64,000 nucleotides of DNA, taken from Granulibacter bethesdensis (GTDB taxonomy: Bacteria; Pseudomonadota; Alphaproteobacteria; Acetobacterales; Acetobacteraceae). The DNA lies in contig NZ_CP018194.1 in the NCBI RefSeq assembly GCF_001889545.1, positions 248,001 to 312,000 on the forward strand. The letters are read 5' to 3'. This document shows, in pieces, positions 53,062-62,010 of the stretch; within the stretch, counting starts at the first letter, position 1, and every line of letters starts with the position of its first letter. The notes under the pieces were generated by a model. That model was not told the origin of the DNA, did no database searches, and saw only the letters and a list, made by a program, of their open reading frames with translations. Made by a program: the position numbers and the translations under genes.

Positions 53062-54093
53062 ATGAGCCTGATCATTGGCGCTGGAGGAAATTCTGCCGGA
53101 GGGGCAGGCGCATCCCGACGAGGCCCTTCCGCTCAGGGGAGCGGTCTGGTCGGCGCATCCGGTCAGGGCGTCTCCAGCCAGAATGCCGCGACTCTCTCCG
53201 CGCAGGAGATGATCATCGATGGCTCTCAGGACACGTTCATGGAGGACGTGATTGAGGCATCACGCACCACCCCTGTTGTGGTGGATTTCTGGGCGACATG
53301 GTGCGGTCCCTGCAAGCAATTGACCCCGGTTCTGGAAAAGGCCGTTCGTGCGGCACAGGGGCGTATCAAGCTGGTGAAGATCGATATCGATCAGAACCGC
53401 TCTCTGGTGCAGCAACTGGCCCAGCTTGGTCTGCCGGTGCAGTCGGTGCCGACCGTGGCCGCATTCTGGCAGGGGCAGATTGCCGATCTGTTTCAGGGGG
53501 CGGTGCCGGAATCGGAAATCAAACGCTTCGTTGAAGCTTTGCTCAAGATGACGGGTGGAGAGCTGCCCGGTGCGGATCTTCTGGCCGAAGCCAAACGCGC
53601 GACCGAGGCAGGCGAGCATGAGATGGCGGCCCAGTTCTATTCCGCCCTGATCCAGCAGGATGCGGAAAAGCCGGAAGGCTGGGCCGGTCTGGCCCGCAGC
53701 CTGCTGGCGCTGGATCAGCCGGAGGAGGCCGTCGCCGTGCTGGATCAGGCTCCGCCCGCGATTGCGGCGCATGCAGAGATTGAAGGCGCGCGCTCCGCGG
53801 TTGCGGTAGCTGAGGAAGGCCGTCAGGCCCGCGCCAGACTGGCCGAGTTGCAGGCCGCCCATGAGGCCAACCCCGATGATCGGCAGGCCGCCTATGATCT
53901 CTCTGCGGCGTTATCGGCGGCTGGAGAACGGGAGCAGGCGGCCGCTCTGCTGCTGGACATCATCCGGCATGATCGCGCCTGGAACGATGATGCAGCGCGT
54001 CTGCAATTGTTACGCTTTTTCGATGCATGGGGGCAGGGCGATCCGGCCACCCTGGCAGCGAGGCGCAAACTCTCCGCATTGCTGTTCAGCTGA
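53062..54093 (+). CDS. ybbN: Thioredoxin-domain TPR co-chaperone (YbbN/CnoX-like)
   Basis: A 343-residue cytosolic protein. Residues 1-45 are a Gly/Ser-rich low-complexity lead. The thioredoxin domain (about 50-160) has [14 protein letters not shown] with the C-G-P-C active site kept. From about residue 170 the protein is TPR-like ([50 protein letters not shown]). E. coli CnoX protects substrates from oxidation and passes them to GroEL; its motif is SQHC, whereas this protein keeps CGPC, as many alphaproteobacteria do, so it may be redox active. ATG 53062 is favoured by GAGGG upstream; ATG 53053 is in frame. Confidence 0.88.
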   Translation: MSLIIGAGGNSAGGAGASRRGPSAQGSGLVGASGQGVSSQNAATLSAQEMIIDGSQDTFMEDVIEASRTTPVVVDFWATWCGPCKQLTPVLEKAVRAAQGRIKLVKIDIDQNRSLVQQLAQLGLPVQSVPTVAAFWQGQIADLFQGAVPESEIKRFVEALLKMTGGELPGADLLAEAKRATEAGEHEMAAQFYSALIQQDAEKPEGWAGLARSLLALDQPEEAVAVLDQAPPAIAAHAEIEGARSAVAVAEEGRQARARLAELQAAHEANPDDRQAAYDLSAALSAAGEREQAAALLLDIIRHDRAWNDDAARLQLLRFFDAWGQGDPATLAARRKLSALLFS

Positions 54094-54124
54094 TCCGGCT
54101 GTCCCCCTGACTGGAGCGATTGCC

Positions 54125-54364
54125 ATGACTGACAATACTCTTCCTTCGCTGTCTGATCCTGCGGTGACTCCGGAGCGCGGGTCTGTCGCGGAAACTGTTG
54201 ATCCACGACTGCTGGAAATTCTGGTCTGCCCGTTGACGAGGGATACGCTGATCTATGATGCCGCCGCCGGAGAACTGATCAGCCGGAAGGCCGGTCTGGC
54301 CTACCCGATCAGGGATGGTATCCCGATCATGCTGCCGGAAGAGGCAAGGCGGTTGCCGGAATGA
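54125..54364 (+). CDS. Trm112/UPF0434 family protein
   Basis: A 79-residue protein whose core [21 protein letters not shown], then [18 protein letters not shown], is the Trm112-like fold. Only one Cys of the usual CP-x-C motif is present (CPLT), as in many bacterial members that do not bind zinc. Bacterial versions are of unknown role; some stabilise methyltransferases. It begins 31 bases after the co-chaperone gene and overlaps the next start as ATGA. Confidence 0.9.
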   Translation: MTDNTLPSLSDPAVTPERGSVAETVDPRLLEILVCPLTRDTLIYDAAAGELISRKAGLAYPIRDGIPIMLPEEARRLPE

Positions 54365-54750
54365 CCGGCATGCCGCCTTTGGGGCAGACATCTGATGGGG
54401 CGGCTGTGACGCCGACCGAAATCAGGCTGGATCGTGGTGAGGCATTGCTGCACGTCACATTCGAGGATGGCACTGCCTACAGTCTGCCTGCCGAATATCT
54501 CCGTGTCGAAAGCCCCAGTGCTGAGGTGCAGGGCCATACTCCGGCAGAGCGCCGTACTGTCTCCGGCAAGCGTCATGTCGGGATGCGGGGGTTGGAGCCG
54601 GTGGGGCATTACGCCGTCCGGATCATCTTCGATGACGGGCATGATACCGGTATTTACACATGGGACTATCTGCGCCGACTCGGTCGGGAGCAGACGGAGC
54701 GCTGGGCGGCGTATCTGCATCGGCTCGCGGACAAGAAGCTGACGCGCTGA
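54361..54750 (+). CDS. DUF971 protein (gamma-butyrobetaine hydroxylase N-terminal-like)
   Basis: A 129-residue protein: [39 protein letters not shown], and [25 protein letters not shown] match the DUF971 domain, which is also the N-terminal domain of gamma-butyrobetaine hydroxylases. No zinc-binding Cys/His set is obvious. Related small proteins have been linked to iron-sulfur assembly, but I cannot assign a role. The start overlaps the Trm112-like stop (ATGA). Confidence 0.88.
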   Translation: MTGMPPLGQTSDGAAVTPTEIRLDRGEALLHVTFEDGTAYSLPAEYLRVESPSAEVQGHTPAERRTVSGKRHVGMRGLEPVGHYAVRIIFDDGHDTGIYTWDYLRRLGREQTERWAAYLHRLADKKLTR

Positions 54751-54836
54751 CCGTCGGTTGCAACGCATCCAGGGCCACCCATATGGGGCAAGGCGGGTTT
54801 TGCCCGCCTACCTATCATCGCTGAGGGGAGCAAGCC

Positions 54837-55718
54837 ATGAGCCAGCCCAGTGCTGCCGGATCCGGGATTTTCAGGATTGGCGGGGATCTGCCAGTTCATC
54901 GACTGGGTTTCGGTGCGATGCGTATCACCGGAAAGGGAATCTGGGGTGAGCCTGCCAATCCCGATACTGCACGTGCAACGCTGCGCCGCCTGCGTGATGT
55001 TGGTGTCGACCTGATCGACACGGCTGATAGTTACGGACCTTTTGTCAGCGAAGACCTGATTGCGGAGGTTTTGCATCCCTATACCGGCCTGGTGATCGCG
55101 ACCAAGGGCGGCCTGACGCGCCATGGACCGGATATCTGGCGTCCCGTGGGACGGCCCGAGTATCTGCGTCAATGCGTGTTGATGAGTTTACGCCGCCTGC
55201 GGATAGAACAGATTGATCTGTGGCAGCTGCACAGGATTGATCCCAAAGTTGATCGGGCAGAGCAGTTTGAAGCCATTGCCGGTTTCGTCAGGGAGGGCCT
55301 GATCAGGCATGTGGGCCTCAGTGAGGTCTCAGTGGAGGATATTCAGGCGGCACAGAATTACTTCCCCGTGGCGACGGTGCAGAACCGGTACAATCTGGTG
55401 GACCGCACCAGTGAGGATGTGCTGCGCCATTGCGAGGCTCATGGCATCGGTTTCATTCCCTGGGCACCGCTTTCTGCGGGAAGTCTGGCGCAGAGCGGTT
55501 CTTTGCTGGATCGGCTGGCGCATGGAATGGGTAAGACCTCCGGGCAGATTGCGCTGGCATGGCTGTTGCAGCGGTCGCCTGTCATGCTGCCCATTCCAGG
55601 AACCGGCAGCCCGTCCCATCTGGATGATAATGTCATGGCTGCCGACATTCATCTGGATGAAAGCGACTTCAGGGCTCTGGATGAACAAGGGAAAGCCGCC
55701 TGGGCGGCTACCCGATAA
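54837..55718 (+). CDS. Aldo/keto reductase
   Basis: A 293-residue TIM-barrel oxidoreductase. The catalytic tetrad is readable: Asp and Tyr in DTADSYGPF, Lys in IATKGGL, His in WQLHRID. NADPH contacts include the C-terminal [14 protein letters not shown]. It reduces aldehydes or ketones, substrate unknown. ATG 54837 follows GAGGGGAGCAAGCC, a good ribosome binding site. It stands 86 bases after the DUF971 gene and converges with the histidine kinase gene, four bases between stops. Confidence 0.92.
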   Translation: MSQPSAAGSGIFRIGGDLPVHRLGFGAMRITGKGIWGEPANPDTARATLRRLRDVGVDLIDTADSYGPFVSEDLIAEVLHPYTGLVIATKGGLTRHGPDIWRPVGRPEYLRQCVLMSLRRLRIEQIDLWQLHRIDPKVDRAEQFEAIAGFVREGLIRHVGLSEVSVEDIQAAQNYFPVATVQNRYNLVDRTSEDVLRHCEAHGIGFIPWAPLSAGSLAQSGSLLDRLAHGMGKTSGQIALAWLLQRSPVMLPIPGTGSPSHLDDNVMAADIHLDESDFRALDEQGKAAWAATR

Positions 55719-55722
55719 GCAA

Positions 55723-58158
55723 TCAGTTTTGATCAAGCAGGCGGGGGAGGTAGATGGAAATCATTGTGCCTGCCCCGGGCCTGCTGTCGATGCTGATATG
55801 GCCGCCTGTCTGCTTGACGAAGCCATAGACCATAGACAGGCCCAGCCCGGTACCAACCAGCCGTTTGGTGGTAAAAAACGGCTCGAAGGCACGCTCCATG
55901 ACATCCGGAGTCATGCCTGTTCCGCTATCCTTGACAGTCACGCAGATATAATCGCCGATTGGCAGGATTGACATATAATTATCGGACTGATCCGGATCAT
56001 TTCGGAAATTGCATGTTGTGATCTGTAAAGATCCTCCGTCTGGCATGGCATCCCGTGCATTGATCGCCAGATTCAGCACGGCATTGTCCAGCTGATGAGG
56101 GTCGCATAATGTCAGCCATAAATCAGACTGCAATTCGGTAATCACGTGAATCGAGGCGCCAAGTGTACGACTGAGAAGATCATCCAGCTCGACGATCAGG
56201 CTGTTGATGTTGACGGAAGAAGAATTGAGAGGCTGACGGCGGGAAAAAGAGAGCAAACGATCAATCAGGGAAGATGCCTTGTCAGCAGCGTTCAGGGCAG
56301 ACTGGATGTATTTCCCGGTTTCTTCATTGTCGGTTTTCTCTGTTTTGATCTGCAACAGCTCCAGATTGCCGATAATGCAGGCCAGGATATTATTGAAGTC
56401 GTGAGCAATCCCGCCTGTCAGTTGCCCCACAGCTTCCATTTTCTGGGCTTGACGTAGTTGTTCCTGCGTCTCGGTATTTTCACGCAGTGCTTTCTGTAAG
56501 GCCAGTGTCCGTTGCTGTACCAGAGTTTCAAGGGCTGATGCATCCCGCTTTAAAATCTCTCTTGCCTGCACAGAGTGTTCGATGTCTGTGCAGCTTCCAT
56601 ACCAGCGTGTGACGGCGCCGGTCTCTTCGTTGCTGATTGCATGGGCCTGCGTTAAAATCCACCGCCATTGCCCATCTGCACGTTGCATGCGGTGTTCGAT
56701 TTCATATGACTGACTGCTTGCAATGCTATGATTCATGTGAGCAAGCGTGGCATCCCGATCATCGGGATGCAGCAATGTGGTCCAGCCATGCCCGATCAGT
56801 TCGTTGGTCGGCAGACCAGAAAATTGGACCCATCTTTGATTGAAAAAATCATGGTACCCGTCAGCCCGCGCCGACCAGATCATCTGGGGCATTGTGTCCA
56901 TGATCGTGCGCAGCTCATGATCGGCTTTTATGCGGTCATGAATGTCTGTCCCGATGCCAATCCATAATTTGGGTGTTCGTTCGGAACTCAGGGAAATGCT
57001 GCGAATTAAAAACCAGCGATATTCCCCGTCAACCCGACGCATCGGTACTTCGATGTCATAATGCATGCCATCATTGAAAGTAGTTTCCCGGTGATGAACG
57101 ACTTTCGTCACGTAATCGGGGTGAAAAGCCATTTCCCATAATGGTCGGAGATCAATATCCTTCTCATCATGACTGGAAGTGACGGAGATACCGGTAAAAT
57201 CCTGCCAGAATCTGTTCAGATATATGATGCGCCTGCTGCCATCACTGATCCAGATCGGCTGGGTCGTGATTTCCATCATATGTTGTTGCAGAAGGGATTT
57301 ATAATAATCCTGTTGTGGGAAAATCTCCGGTGAAAATTCTTTTTCGATAACCAGTAAGACACGGCTGGGAGTATTGTTTTCATTATGCAGGATTTTAATC
57401 AGTACAAAAAAAGCAATCGGATTTCCCGAATGTGATTGATGCTCCACCCACTGTCGTGTGCATCCCACGCCATGTGAAATGGCTCTCTGAACAAGACTGT
57501 TGAATACGGTTGGTGCATCTGGCAGACAATGTCTGTCACCCAATTCGAAAAGCTTGTCCGCTGCCTGGTTGGCTCTCAGCAACCGGCCTGATCCTGTTTC
57601 AAGAATCACGAGACCGGATGGATTGTTTGTAAAAGCAAGCCATATGTCTGACGGATTATGATCCGCTGTATTCTGATTGACAGCGAATTGTTCCTGCGGG
57701 GGCACGGACTGTGCAGTCAATGCATGGCGCAGCAACCGGGTGGTCAGGTGCAGAACATTCTGCTCGGTCAGGGAGAGTGTATCGGGACGAAGAGTGCTGC
57801 TGAACCCGATGATCGCCCCTGTGGGTGCGCCTTCTGAACCGCCCAGTGCCATGACGCAGCACATGCTGAAACGAGCCATGAAAGGCTTGCCGGCCTGGCT
57901 GTGAAAGATGTTTTCCTGATCAAGCCGGTGCCATGAAGGCTCTGATCCTGCCAGTGAAATCAGCCGTGTCAAAATCGGGTGGCTGGCTGGTGGCCGGGAT
58001 GGAAAAAAGACCATTTTTTCATCCACAGGACATGCATGACCAAGTAAAGAAAAATGATCATTTTCCTGTAGAACGATAAAAACAGCAGCCAGTCCACATG
58101 TTTCAGCGACAAGCTGAGCGTAATCATCATAAAGCGTACTGTTTTTATGAATGGCCAT
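55723..58158 (-). CDS. Soluble PAS-domain sensor histidine kinase
   Basis: An 811-residue kinase without transmembrane segments. The first ~150 residues look like a GAF domain; PAS modules follow (about residues 175-275, 290-400 with WQDFTG, 405-525 with QRWVQFSGLP and PDDRDATL). The HisKA box TGGIAHDFNNIL has the phospho-His at about residue 586; the ATPase domain has LNLAINARDAMPDGG (N box), DSGTGM (G1), FFTTK and GTGLGLSMVYG. There is no receiver domain, and no response regulator lies beside it, so it is an orphan. A long coiled linker precedes HisKA. Its DNA is more AT-rich than the neighbours. Signal unknown. Confidence 0.9.
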   Translation of the reverse strand: MAIHKNSTLYDDYAQLVAETCGLAAVFIVLQENDHFSLLGHACPVDEKMVFFPSRPPASHPILTRLISLAGSEPSWHRLDQENIFHSQAGKPFMARFSMCCVMALGGSEGAPTGAIIGFSSTLRPDTLSLTEQNVLHLTTRLLRHALTAQSVPPQEQFAVNQNTADHNPSDIWLAFTNNPSGLVILETGSGRLLRANQAADKLFELGDRHCLPDAPTVFNSLVQRAISHGVGCTRQWVEHQSHSGNPIAFFVLIKILHNENNTPSRVLLVIEKEFSPEIFPQQDYYKSLLQQHMMEITTQPIWISDGSRRIIYLNRFWQDFTGISVTSSHDEKDIDLRPLWEMAFHPDYVTKVVHHRETTFNDGMHYDIEVPMRRVDGEYRWFLIRSISLSSERTPKLWIGIGTDIHDRIKADHELRTIMDTMPQMIWSARADGYHDFFNQRWVQFSGLPTNELIGHGWTTLLHPDDRDATLAHMNHSIASSQSYEIEHRMQRADGQWRWILTQAHAISNEETGAVTRWYGSCTDIEHSVQAREILKRDASALETLVQQRTLALQKALRENTETQEQLRQAQKMEAVGQLTGGIAHDFNNILACIIGNLELLQIKTEKTDNEETGKYIQSALNAADKASSLIDRLLSFSRRQPLNSSSVNINSLIVELDDLLSRTLGASIHVITELQSDLWLTLCDPHQLDNAVLNLAINARDAMPDGGSLQITTCNFRNDPDQSDNYMSILPIGDYICVTVKDSGTGMTPDVMERAFEPFFTTKRLVGTGLGLSMVYGFVKQTGGHISIDSRPGAGTMISIYLPRLLDQN

Positions 58159-58216
58159 GCCACTATTTTGCTGGGATGGCTTTTAAAGACAAGTTTCTAT
58201 TTTAGAGTATCGCTAA

Positions 58217-58249
58217 AAAAGGGAAAAGCTAGTTTGGCTTTTCCCTTTT
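58217..58249 (-). terminator. Rho-independent terminator after ssuD
   Basis: AAAAGGGAAAAGC (58217-58229) and GCTTTTCCCTTTT (58237-58249) pair perfectly; on the minus strand the stem is followed by further T. It lies between the ssuD stop and the kinase start. Confidence 0.85.
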
Positions 58250-58275
58250 GAAGATACGGGCCGTTGAAAATTGTT

Positions 58276-59460
58276 TCAGCTGGCGGAGATACGATGGGTT
58301 GGGGCCGTGACATTGGCGATGACCTCGCCGAAGGGGCCGGCATTGCGTGCTGTCCCGAGGGTATGGTTACCCGTTGTTTCCCGCAGCGGCAGCAGGGGGA
58401 AAACCAGCTCGGCAAAGCGATAGCACTCTTCCAGATGCGGGTAGCCGGAGAGGATGAAGCGGTCGATGCCCAGTGCCATATATTCCTTCATCCGGTCTGC
58501 CACCTGTTGCGGACTGCCGACCAGCGCCGTGCCTGCACCGCCGCGAACCAGTCCCACGCCAGCCCAGAGGTTAGGGCTGATTTCCAGTTTCTCCCGGCGG
58601 CCGCTATGAAGTCGGGCCATACGCTGCTGCCCGACGCTGTCGAAATGCGCGAAGGCTTTTTGGGCCGTCTCGATGGCTTCGTCGGTGACATGCTGAATCA
58701 GATTATCGGCTGCTGCCCAGGCTTCCTCGGCGGTTTCACGCACGATGACATGCAGGCGGATACCAAAGCTCAGCTTGCGACCCCGTTTTGCAGCCCGTGC
58801 CCGCATATCGGCGATTTTTTCAGCGACATCCTCGGGCGGTTCACCCCAGGTCAGATAGACATCGCACTGCTCGGCGGCGACCTCCTGGCCGGCTTCGGAA
58901 GATCCGCCAAAATAAAGCGGCGGATAAGGCGTCTGGACCGGAGGGTACAGCAATTTCCCCTGTTTGGAACGTACATGTTTGCCTTCGAAATCCACCGTCT
59001 CCCCCTGTAGCAGGGCACGCCAGACCTGAAGATACTCGGCGGTTGCTTCGTAACGTTCGCTGTGATCGAGGAAGACCCCGTCACCCTGCAATTCCTTTGG
59101 ATCACCGCCGGCGACGACGTTGATCAGCAGACGACCGCCGGACAGACGGTCAAGCGTTGCTGCCATGCGTGCCGTCATGGAGGGTTCGGACAATCCGGGC
59201 CGAACGGCCACCAGAAACCGTGTCCGCTGTGTCAGGGGAACCATGGCAGAGGCGATGATCCAGGAATCCTCACAGGATTTCCCGGTCGGCAGCAGCAATC
59301 CGTAATAGCCGAGTTCATCAGCCGCACGGGCAATCTGGCTGAGATAATTCAGAGTGACGTGACGTGCACCGACCTGGGAAGCCAGATACCGCCCATCACC
59401 ATGTGTGGGCAGGAACCACAGAACATCCGCAGCCTCGGCAGCGTGGCTGGAGTGGGACAT
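58276..59460 (-). CDS. ssuD: FMNH2-dependent alkanesulfonate monooxygenase
   Basis: A 394-residue bacterial-luciferase-like enzyme that releases sulfite from alkanesulfonates. [27 protein letters not shown] (active-site Cys region), [27 protein letters not shown] and [17 protein letters not shown] are SsuD signatures; [21 protein letters not shown] matches the C-terminal half. The flavin reductase SsuE is not adjacent. It is divergent from ssuA with a shared 135-base control region containing an 8-3-8 inverted repeat. The C-terminal ~30 residues ([15 protein letters not shown]) also fit the family. Confidence 0.93.
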   Translation of the reverse strand: MSHSSHAAEAADVLWFLPTHGDGRYLASQVGARHVTLNYLSQIARAADELGYYGLLLPTGKSCEDSWIIASAMVPLTQRTRFLVAVRPGLSEPSMTARMAATLDRLSGGRLLINVVAGGDPKELQGDGVFLDHSERYEATAEYLQVWRALLQGETVDFEGKHVRSKQGKLLYPPVQTPYPPLYFGGSSEAGQEVAAEQCDVYLTWGEPPEDVAEKIADMRARAAKRGRKLSFGIRLHVIVRETAEEAWAAADNLIQHVTDEAIETAQKAFAHFDSVGQQRMARLHSGRREKLEISPNLWAGVGLVRGGAGTALVGSPQQVADRMKEYMALGIDRFILSGYPHLEECYRFAELVFPLLPLRETTGNHTLGTARNAGPFGEVIANVTAPTHRISAS

Positions 59461-59477
59461 CGGTCGGGAAACTCCAT

Positions 59478-59496
59478 TCAGAAATCGTATTTCTGA
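59478..59496. promoter_or_regulatory. Inverted repeat in the ssuD-ssuA intergenic region
   Basis: TCAGAAAT (59478-59485) and ATTTCTGA (59489-59496) are exact reverse complements around CGT, 17 bases upstream of ssuD. In the same region ATAAAACGTG (59511-59520) and ATATAACGTG (59541-59550) are direct repeats exactly 30 bases apart. Both are candidate sites for a sulfur-responsive LysR (CysB/Cbl-type) regulator. Confidence 0.5.
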
Positions 59497-59595
59497 TCAA
59501 GAAAAACGTTATAAAACGTGTTGATGATTTATATTCACATATATAACGTGCAATCAAGCGGTTGCGCTAAAAATTACAATGCTGAGAGATTATAT

Positions 59596-60594
59596 ATGTC
59601 GGATGGCCGGACTATTCCACAAAAATTAACATTAGGAAGGCGTGGTTTTATCGCCTCTGCTCTGGCAGTATCCGCGATGGGTAGTCTGACGGGGATCGTA
59701 TCGGCCTCTGCGGCGGATGGGCCCACCACTATCAGGATTGGTTTTCAGAAATACGGTACGCTGGTTCTGTTGCGTCAAAAAGGATGGCTGGAGAAAGCGC
59801 TCGAAAGTTCCGGCCATCAGGTGGTGTGGAGCGAATTCCCGGCAGGTCCACAGCTGCTGGAAGCCATGGCCGCGGGAGCGATCGACTTTGGCAGCACGGG
59901 TGAGACCCCGCCTGTTTTTGCGCAGGCTGCCAATGACAGCATCCTGTATGTCGGGGTGGAGCCTCCCGCGCCGCATGGCGAGGCTATTCTTGTTCCCGGT
60001 AACAGCCCGATCAAGACAGTCGCGGATTTACGAGGCCGTACAGTGGGTCTGAACAAAGGCGCCAATGTGCACTGGCTGCTGCTGAAGGCATTGCAGAATG
60101 CAGGGCTGATGATGAAGGACATTCACGTCTCCTATCTTGCCCCGGCGGATGGTGCAGCGGCGTTTGACAGTGGTCGGCTGGATGCATGGGCGATCTGGGA
60201 TCCGTATCTCTCGTCTGCGCAGGAACGTACGGATGCACGTGTGCTGGTCGATGGAGCCGGACTGGTGGAGAATCGGGAGTTTTTTCTGGCTGGTCGCTCT
60301 TTTGCACGCAAAGCGCCCGGCCTGGTGCGTGCGGTACTTGATCAACTCGCCCTCTTGGATCACTGGGCAGAGACGCATAAGGAAGAGGTCGCCCTGACGC
60401 TTTCAGCAGGCACCCGTCTGCCGTTGCCTGTTGTGCAACGTGCGGTGAAGCTCCTGCCGTTCGGGGTGTCCCCGATCACGCCGGATGTCGTCGCCTCACA
60501 GCAGGCCATTGCTGATGCTTTTGCGGATCAGCATCTTCTGCCGGGCCGGATCCGGGTTGCCGATGCGGTCTGGCATGAAGGCCAGTCTGGCTGA
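59596..60594 (+). CDS. ssuA: Aliphatic sulfonate ABC transporter substrate-binding protein
   Basis: A 332-residue periplasmic binding protein. The N-terminus has GRRGFIAS then a hydrophobic stretch ending in SASAAD, a probable Tat-type signal. IRIGFQKYGTLVLLRQKGWLEKAL, EFPAGPQLLEAMAAGAIDFGSTGETPPVFAQAA and NKGANVHWLLLKAL are typical of SsuA/TauA. It captures sulfonates for an SsuBC transporter. No permease or ATPase gene follows, because the next gene is on the other strand. ATG 59596 gives a proper signal; the frame extends upstream to 59518. Confidence 0.9.
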   Translation: MSDGRTIPQKLTLGRRGFIASALAVSAMGSLTGIVSASAADGPTTIRIGFQKYGTLVLLRQKGWLEKALESSGHQVVWSEFPAGPQLLEAMAAGAIDFGSTGETPPVFAQAANDSILYVGVEPPAPHGEAILVPGNSPIKTVADLRGRTVGLNKGANVHWLLLKALQNAGLMMKDIHVSYLAPADGAAAFDSGRLDAWAIWDPYLSSAQERTDARVLVDGAGLVENREFFLAGRSFARKAPGLVRAVLDQLALLDHWAETHKEEVALTLSAGTRLPLPVVQRAVKLLPFGVSPITPDVVASQQAIADAFADQHLLPGRIRVADAVWHEGQSG

Positions 60595-60600
60595 GCCTTG

Positions 60601-60945
60601 TCAGTCCTGTTGGTCCGGCAGAACATACGGAACGGGCATCAACTCCATCCGGCCCAGAATAGCGCCGGTTTCGGTTTTGGCGGGGATCACCAGTATCGTC
60701 TCCGCCATACCGGTCCGCAGGGCGCAGACCGCTTTTTTCGGGCAGACGCCGAAACAGCCTGTTTCAGCCACGTGGATGGTGCGGCGTAGGCCCAGCTGTC
60801 GTAAACCGGTTTTCAGGGCGGTTTGCAGGCTGTCACGCGCATTTTTCCCGAAACCGCGTTTTCTGAGCTTTTTATTGCACTTGGCACAGATCAGCAGAAC
60901 ATCATGCCATGGTGTCGACACGGATTTGATCGGCCTGTCAGCCAT
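60601..60945 (-). CDS. Thioredoxin-like [2Fe-2S] ferredoxin-domain protein
   Basis: A 114-residue protein with four cysteines: LLICAKCNKKL and ETGCFGVCPKK, spacing C-x2-C...C-x3-C, as in the thioredoxin-like [2Fe-2S] ferredoxins and the small ferredoxin domain of hydrogenase subunits. It probably carries an electron or stores Fe-S in the cytosol; partner unknown. It is codirectional with recR, 41 bases after the recR stop, and converges with ssuA (six bases between stops). Confidence 0.78.
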   Translation of the reverse strand: MADRPIKSVSTPWHDVLLICAKCNKKLRKRGFGKNARDSLQTALKTGLRQLGLRRTIHVAETGCFGVCPKKAVCALRTGMAETILVIPAKTETGAILGRMELMPVPYVLPDQQD

Positions 60946-60986
60946 GGTGCATGAGCCTTAACTGAGTGTGGGTAAAAAGAGGGGTA

Positions 60987-61595
60987 TCATGCAGACCGCC
61001 TCGCCCGCATGGCGGCGGCAAGGGTACCGTCATCCAGAACATCCAGCGCCCCGCCAATGGGAATCCCCTGTGCCAGCCGCGTGACGGAGACCCCCATTGG
61101 TCGCAGTTGCTCGGCCAGCCAATGTGCAGTGGTGGCGCCATCAACAGTGGCGCCCAACGCAAGAATGACTTCGGTGACCGGGGTTGAGGATGTACGGGAA
61201 GACTCGATACGCCGCATGAGCGCGGGCCAGTTGAGGGCATCCGGACCGGTCCCGGCCAGAGCAGACAGCACCCCGCCCAGCACATGGTAAAGCCCGCGAT
61301 AGATGCCCGCCCGGTCCATGGCCCACAGATCGCCGACGCTTTCGACGACGCAGATCAGTCCATTTTCCCGGGTTGGGTCAGTGCAGACAGAGCATGGATC
61401 AGCACTGTCCAGATTGCCGCAGACCCGGCAGGTTTTGACGGCGCGGGCAGCGTTCTGCATGGCGGATGCAAGGGGCAGCAACCGGGTCTCCGGCTGCTGC
61501 AACAGGCGCAGGGCGGCCCGGCGGGCGCTGCGCGGACCAAGTCCGGGCAGTCGGGCCAGTAAGGCGATCAGTTGCTCCAGTTCCGGTCCGCCCAT
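60987..61595 (-). CDS. recR: Recombination protein RecR
   Basis: A 202-residue protein: LARLPGLGPRSARRAAL is the helix-hairpin-helix, CRVCGNLDSADPCSVC the four-Cys zinc finger, and ICVVESVGDLWAMDRAGIYRGLYHVLGG begins the TOPRIM domain with the catalytic-type Glu. With RecO and RecF it loads RecA at gaps. The order dnaX-ybaB-recR on one strand is the standard arrangement. Confidence 0.97.
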   Translation of the reverse strand: MGGPELEQLIALLARLPGLGPRSARRAALRLLQQPETRLLPLASAMQNAARAVKTCRVCGNLDSADPCSVCTDPTRENGLICVVESVGDLWAMDRAGIYRGLYHVLGGVLSALAGTGPDALNWPALMRRIESSRTSSTPVTEVILALGATVDGATTAHWLAEQLRPMGVSVTRLAQGIPIGGALDVLDDGTLAAAMRARRSA

Positions 61596-61666
61596 GCAAC
61601 TCCCTTACCGGTGCTGCCGGATGACAATCTCATTCGGATAATAACGGTTCAGCACGAAGGACCGTT

Positions 61667-61990
61667 TCAGAACGGCAGCTTCAAACCGGCGGGAAGATTC
61701 AGCCCTCCTGTGACTTTCTGCATTTCTTCGGCGGCCATCGTCTCAATTTTTTTCTTGGCATCGTTATGCGCAGCGACGATCAGGTCTTCCAGCATCTCGG
61801 TTTCCGCCGGATCGGCCAGTTTCGGGTCGATATGCAGGCGGCGCATTTCGCCCTTGCCATTCAGGGTCACGGTGACCATGCCTGCGCCGGCTGAACCTTC
61901 CGCCTCGACGGTTTCCAGTTTGGCCTGCATTTCCCCCATTTTCGCCTGCATCTGTGATGCCTGTTTCATCAGGCCTGCCAGATTTTTCAT
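61667..61990 (-). CDS. YbaB/EbfC nucleoid-associated protein
   Basis: A 107-residue DNA-binding dimer protein. [32 protein letters not shown] has the N-terminal helix and [22 protein letters not shown] the beta core. It sits between dnaX and recR as in many bacteria. The role is global DNA binding, with no specific target known here. It starts 20 bases after the dnaX stop. Confidence 0.95.
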   Translation of the reverse strand: MKNLAGLMKQASQMQAKMGEMQAKLETVEAEGSAGAGMVTVTLNGKGEMRRLHIDPKLADPAETEMLEDLIVAAHNDAKKKIETMAAEEMQKVTGGLNLPAGLKLPF

Positions 61991-62010
61991 TCTTGTTGCT
62001 CCAGAAGTGG

